In this document: positions 62,362-64,000 of the stretch, piece by piece | Numbering within the stretch: the first letter of the stretch is position 1 | How the letters are laid out: each line of letters starts with the position of its first letter | Source: Paraburkholderia silvatlantica | GTDB lineage: Bacteria > Pseudomonadota > Gammaproteobacteria > Burkholderiales > Burkholderiaceae | NCBI RefSeq assembly: GCF_003096715.1 | Contig: NZ_QEOL01000004.1 | Location: forward strand, 1-64,000 | Length of the DNA stretch: 64,000 nt | Direction of reading: 5' to 3' | Notes under the pieces: generated by a model | What the model was told of the DNA's origin: nothing | Database searches by the model: none | Seen by the model: only the letters and a program-made list of their open reading frames with translations | Translations under genes and position numbers: made by a program

Positions 62362-63504
62362 ATGGTGCTCAAGAATCTGATCAAGGCAAGAAAGGGCCAC
62401 GCCGAACCGCTCTCCGACGACGCGCCGCTCGTCGGGTCGGGCCTGCTGGCCGGCTTCGAGGCGCTGCCCACTGTCGTGCTCGTGCTCGACAAACGCACAC
62501 TGCGTGTCGCCTTCGCGAACCCTTCGGCGGAGGCGATGCTCGATCTCTCGCGCCGGCAGCTCGCGCAGATGGCGTGGTCCGATCTCTTCTCGAACGCGGA
62601 CGAACTGCTCTCGACGATTGCATCGATCGCCGAGCATCGCTTTCACGCGACGCGGCTCGACGCTTCGCTGGAGCGCCCCGGACGCGAACCGTTGAACGTG
62701 CATGTAGTCGTGGGTTTTCTCGAGAGCACGCCTGATTACGTGCTGCTCGAACTCTTCGAGAACGAGCGGCATTTGCGCAGCGACCGCGAGGAGCGCATTC
62801 ACGACCTCACGGCCGTGAACAAGCAACTGATCCGCAATCTCGCGCACGAGATCAAGAATCCGCTCGGCGGTATTCGCGGCGCGGCGCAGTTGCTCGAATT
62901 CGAACTCGGCGCGCTGGAGCGCGACGAACTGCGCGAGTACACGCAGGTGATCATCAAGGAGTCGGACCGCCTGCAGACGCTCGTCGACCGGCTGCTGGAG
63001 CCGCACCGGCATCCGCATATCGTCGGCGACGTGAACGTTCACGAAGTGTGCGAGCGCGTGCGCGCCGTGATCCTCGCGGAATTCCCGCGCGGTCTCACCA
63101 TCGAGCGCGACTATGACGTGAGCGTGCCCGACCTGCGCGGCGACAAGGAGCAGCTGATCCAGGCACTGCTGAACATCGTGCGCAACGCGGCGCAGGCGTT
63201 GCGCGAACGCATTTCCCAGGGCGACGCGCGCATTGAGTTGCGCACGCGCATCGCGCGCAAGGTCACGATTTCCAGACGCTTGTGCAAGCTGGCACTGGAC
63301 TTGCATATCACTGACAACGGACCCGGCATTCCCGAGGATATTCGCGACCGCATCTTCTATCCGCTAGTCTCCGGACGCGAGGATGGCAGCGGTCTCGGCC
63401 TCACGCTCGCGCAGACGTTCGTCCAGCAGCACGACGGACTCATCGAAGTGGATAGCCGGCCGGGTCACACCGAGTTTCAGATATTGCTGCCGCTCGATAG
63501 TTGA
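62362..63504 (+). CDS. glnL: Nitrogen sensor histidine kinase NtrB
   Basis: The 380-residue cytoplasmic kinase has a PAS domain (about 25-130; TVVLVLDKRTLRVAFANPSA), a HisKA dimerisation helix with the phosphorylated His162 in NLAHEIKNPLGGIRGAAQLL, and a HATPase domain with QALLNIVRNAAQAL (N box), DNGPGIPEDI and GREDGSGLGLTLAQ. NtrB phosphorylates or dephosphorylates NtrC under control of PII. It lies between glnA and glnG, as in other proteobacteria. Confidence 0.97.
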   Translation: MVLKNLIKARKGHAEPLSDDAPLVGSGLLAGFEALPTVVLVLDKRTLRVAFANPSAEAMLDLSRRQLAQMAWSDLFSNADELLSTIASIAEHRFHATRLDASLERPGREPLNVHVVVGFLESTPDYVLLELFENERHLRSDREERIHDLTAVNKQLIRNLAHEIKNPLGGIRGAAQLLEFELGALERDELREYTQVIIKESDRLQTLVDRLLEPHRHPHIVGDVNVHEVCERVRAVILAEFPRGLTIERDYDVSVPDLRGDKEQLIQALLNIVRNAAQALRERISQGDARIELRTRIARKVTISRRLCKLALDLHITDNGPGIPEDIRDRIFYPLVSGREDGSGLGLTLAQTFVQQHDGLIEVDSRPGHTEFQILLPLDS

Positions 63505-63579
63505 ATCCGTTGAATCGATAGCCAAGCCTGAATTTAGATTTACCGATACCGCACGCCACCAGGACTTCTGACCGATCTT

Positions 63580-64000
63580 ATGAAGCCGATCTGGATAGTA
63601 GACGACGACCAATCGATACGCTGGGTGCTCGAAAAGGCCCTTGCCCGCGAAAACTTCGCCACCCGCAGCTTTTCGAACGTGCGCGAAGCCGCGAGCGCGC
63701 TCGATCACGACAGCCCGCAGGTGCTCGTCTCCGACATCCGCATGCCGGGCGGCTCGGGCCTCGAGCTGCTGCAAACCGTGCGTGAGCGCGTGCCGGGCTT
63801 GCCCGTCATCATCATGACGGCGTTCTCCGACCTCGACAGCGCAGTCGCCGCGTTTCAGGGCGGCGCGTTCGAGTATCTCGCCAAGCCGTTCGACGTCGAC
63901 AAGGCCGTCGAGCTGATTCGCCGCGCCGTGGACGAAAGCATGCGCGGCGAGCAGCAGTGGGACGAGCGTCCCGCCGAAGCGCCCGAGATGCTCGGCCAGG
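63580..64000 (+). CDS. glnG: Nitrogen regulator NtrC (N-terminal part; cut by window end)
   Basis: The visible 140 residues are the receiver domain of NtrC: acidic pocket IVDDDQSIRW, phosphorylation site Asp52 in VLVSDIRMPGG, MTAF switch, and the conserved Lys in YLAKPFDVDKAVELI. The sigma-54-activating AAA+ and HTH domains lie past the window. It follows glnL by 75 bases and would activate glnA through the sites at 60376-60452. Confidence 0.95.
   Translation, partial: MKPIWIVDDDQSIRWVLEKALARENFATRSFSNVREAASALDHDSPQVLVSDIRMPGGSGLELLQTVRERVPGLPVIIMTAFSDLDSAVAAFQGGAFEYLAKPFDVDKAVELIRRAVDESMRGEQQWDERPAEAPEMLGQ

Overview
The window is GC-rich chromosomal DNA from a member of the Burkholderiaceae, most like Paraburkholderia or a close relative. 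The reasons are the typical gene blocks (argA-yggX divergent from hrpA, glnA-glnL-glnG, an orphan thiC under a TPP riboswitch, bamC, many DMT and MFS exporters) and the complete isomerase-type D-xylose locus. No rRNA operon, insertion sequence or CRISPR array is visible.

Layout. 1-830: right border of a genomic island, with a decayed tyrosine integrase and a 3' half of tRNA-Pro(GGG) left as an attachment site. 1053-4598: a DMT exporter, a broken MFS gene, a PagL-like lipid A deacylase and 3-hydroxybutyryl-CoA dehydrogenase. 4615-14467: the xylose regulon (galM, xylR, xylA, xylB, xylFGH), in which three transcription units share a GCAATTGC upstream element. 14786-21756: a ClpG/ClpK-type disaggregase and a translationally coupled DNA-repair pair (FAN1-like nuclease plus nuclease-helicase fusion). 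21868-31388: lipoproteins, BamC, lactate permease, ThiC with its riboswitch, Rnk and a second DMT exporter. 31571-39869: an entericidin divergent from a ferritin-like protein, an MFS exporter, and a six-gene unit (LacI regulator, ABC importer, phosphodiesterase) probably for a phosphonate or phosphodiester. 40009-40378: a tRNA-Leu(UAA) gene interrupted by a group I intron, the most striking feature here. 40675-43230: a low-density accessory stretch with a Doc-type toxin-antitoxin pair, small lipoproteins, a decayed gene and a candidate sRNA. 43410-48660: a glutathione transferase, a mercuric-reductase-like flavoprotein, a cupin, a phosphoesterase and a ProP-like symporter. 49319-55558: yggX and argA divergent from hrpA. 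55705-60239: a propeller protein, a membrane hydroxylase, an EI24 protein, a CinA-like protein and a rhodanese. 60376-64000: glnA with NtrC and sigma-54 sites, glnL, and glnG cut by the window end.

How the genes work together. XylFGH imports xylose, GalM can speed anomer interconversion, XylA and XylB convert xylose to xylulose 5-phosphate, and XylR is the likely activator. GlnL and GlnG sense nitrogen and act on the sigma-54 promoter of glnA in the same locus. The FAN1-like and helicase genes overlap by 4 bases and probably act together on DNA crosslinks or branched DNA. The ABC importer and the GpdQ-like hydrolase appear to form one uptake-and-cleavage route under a LacI-family regulator.
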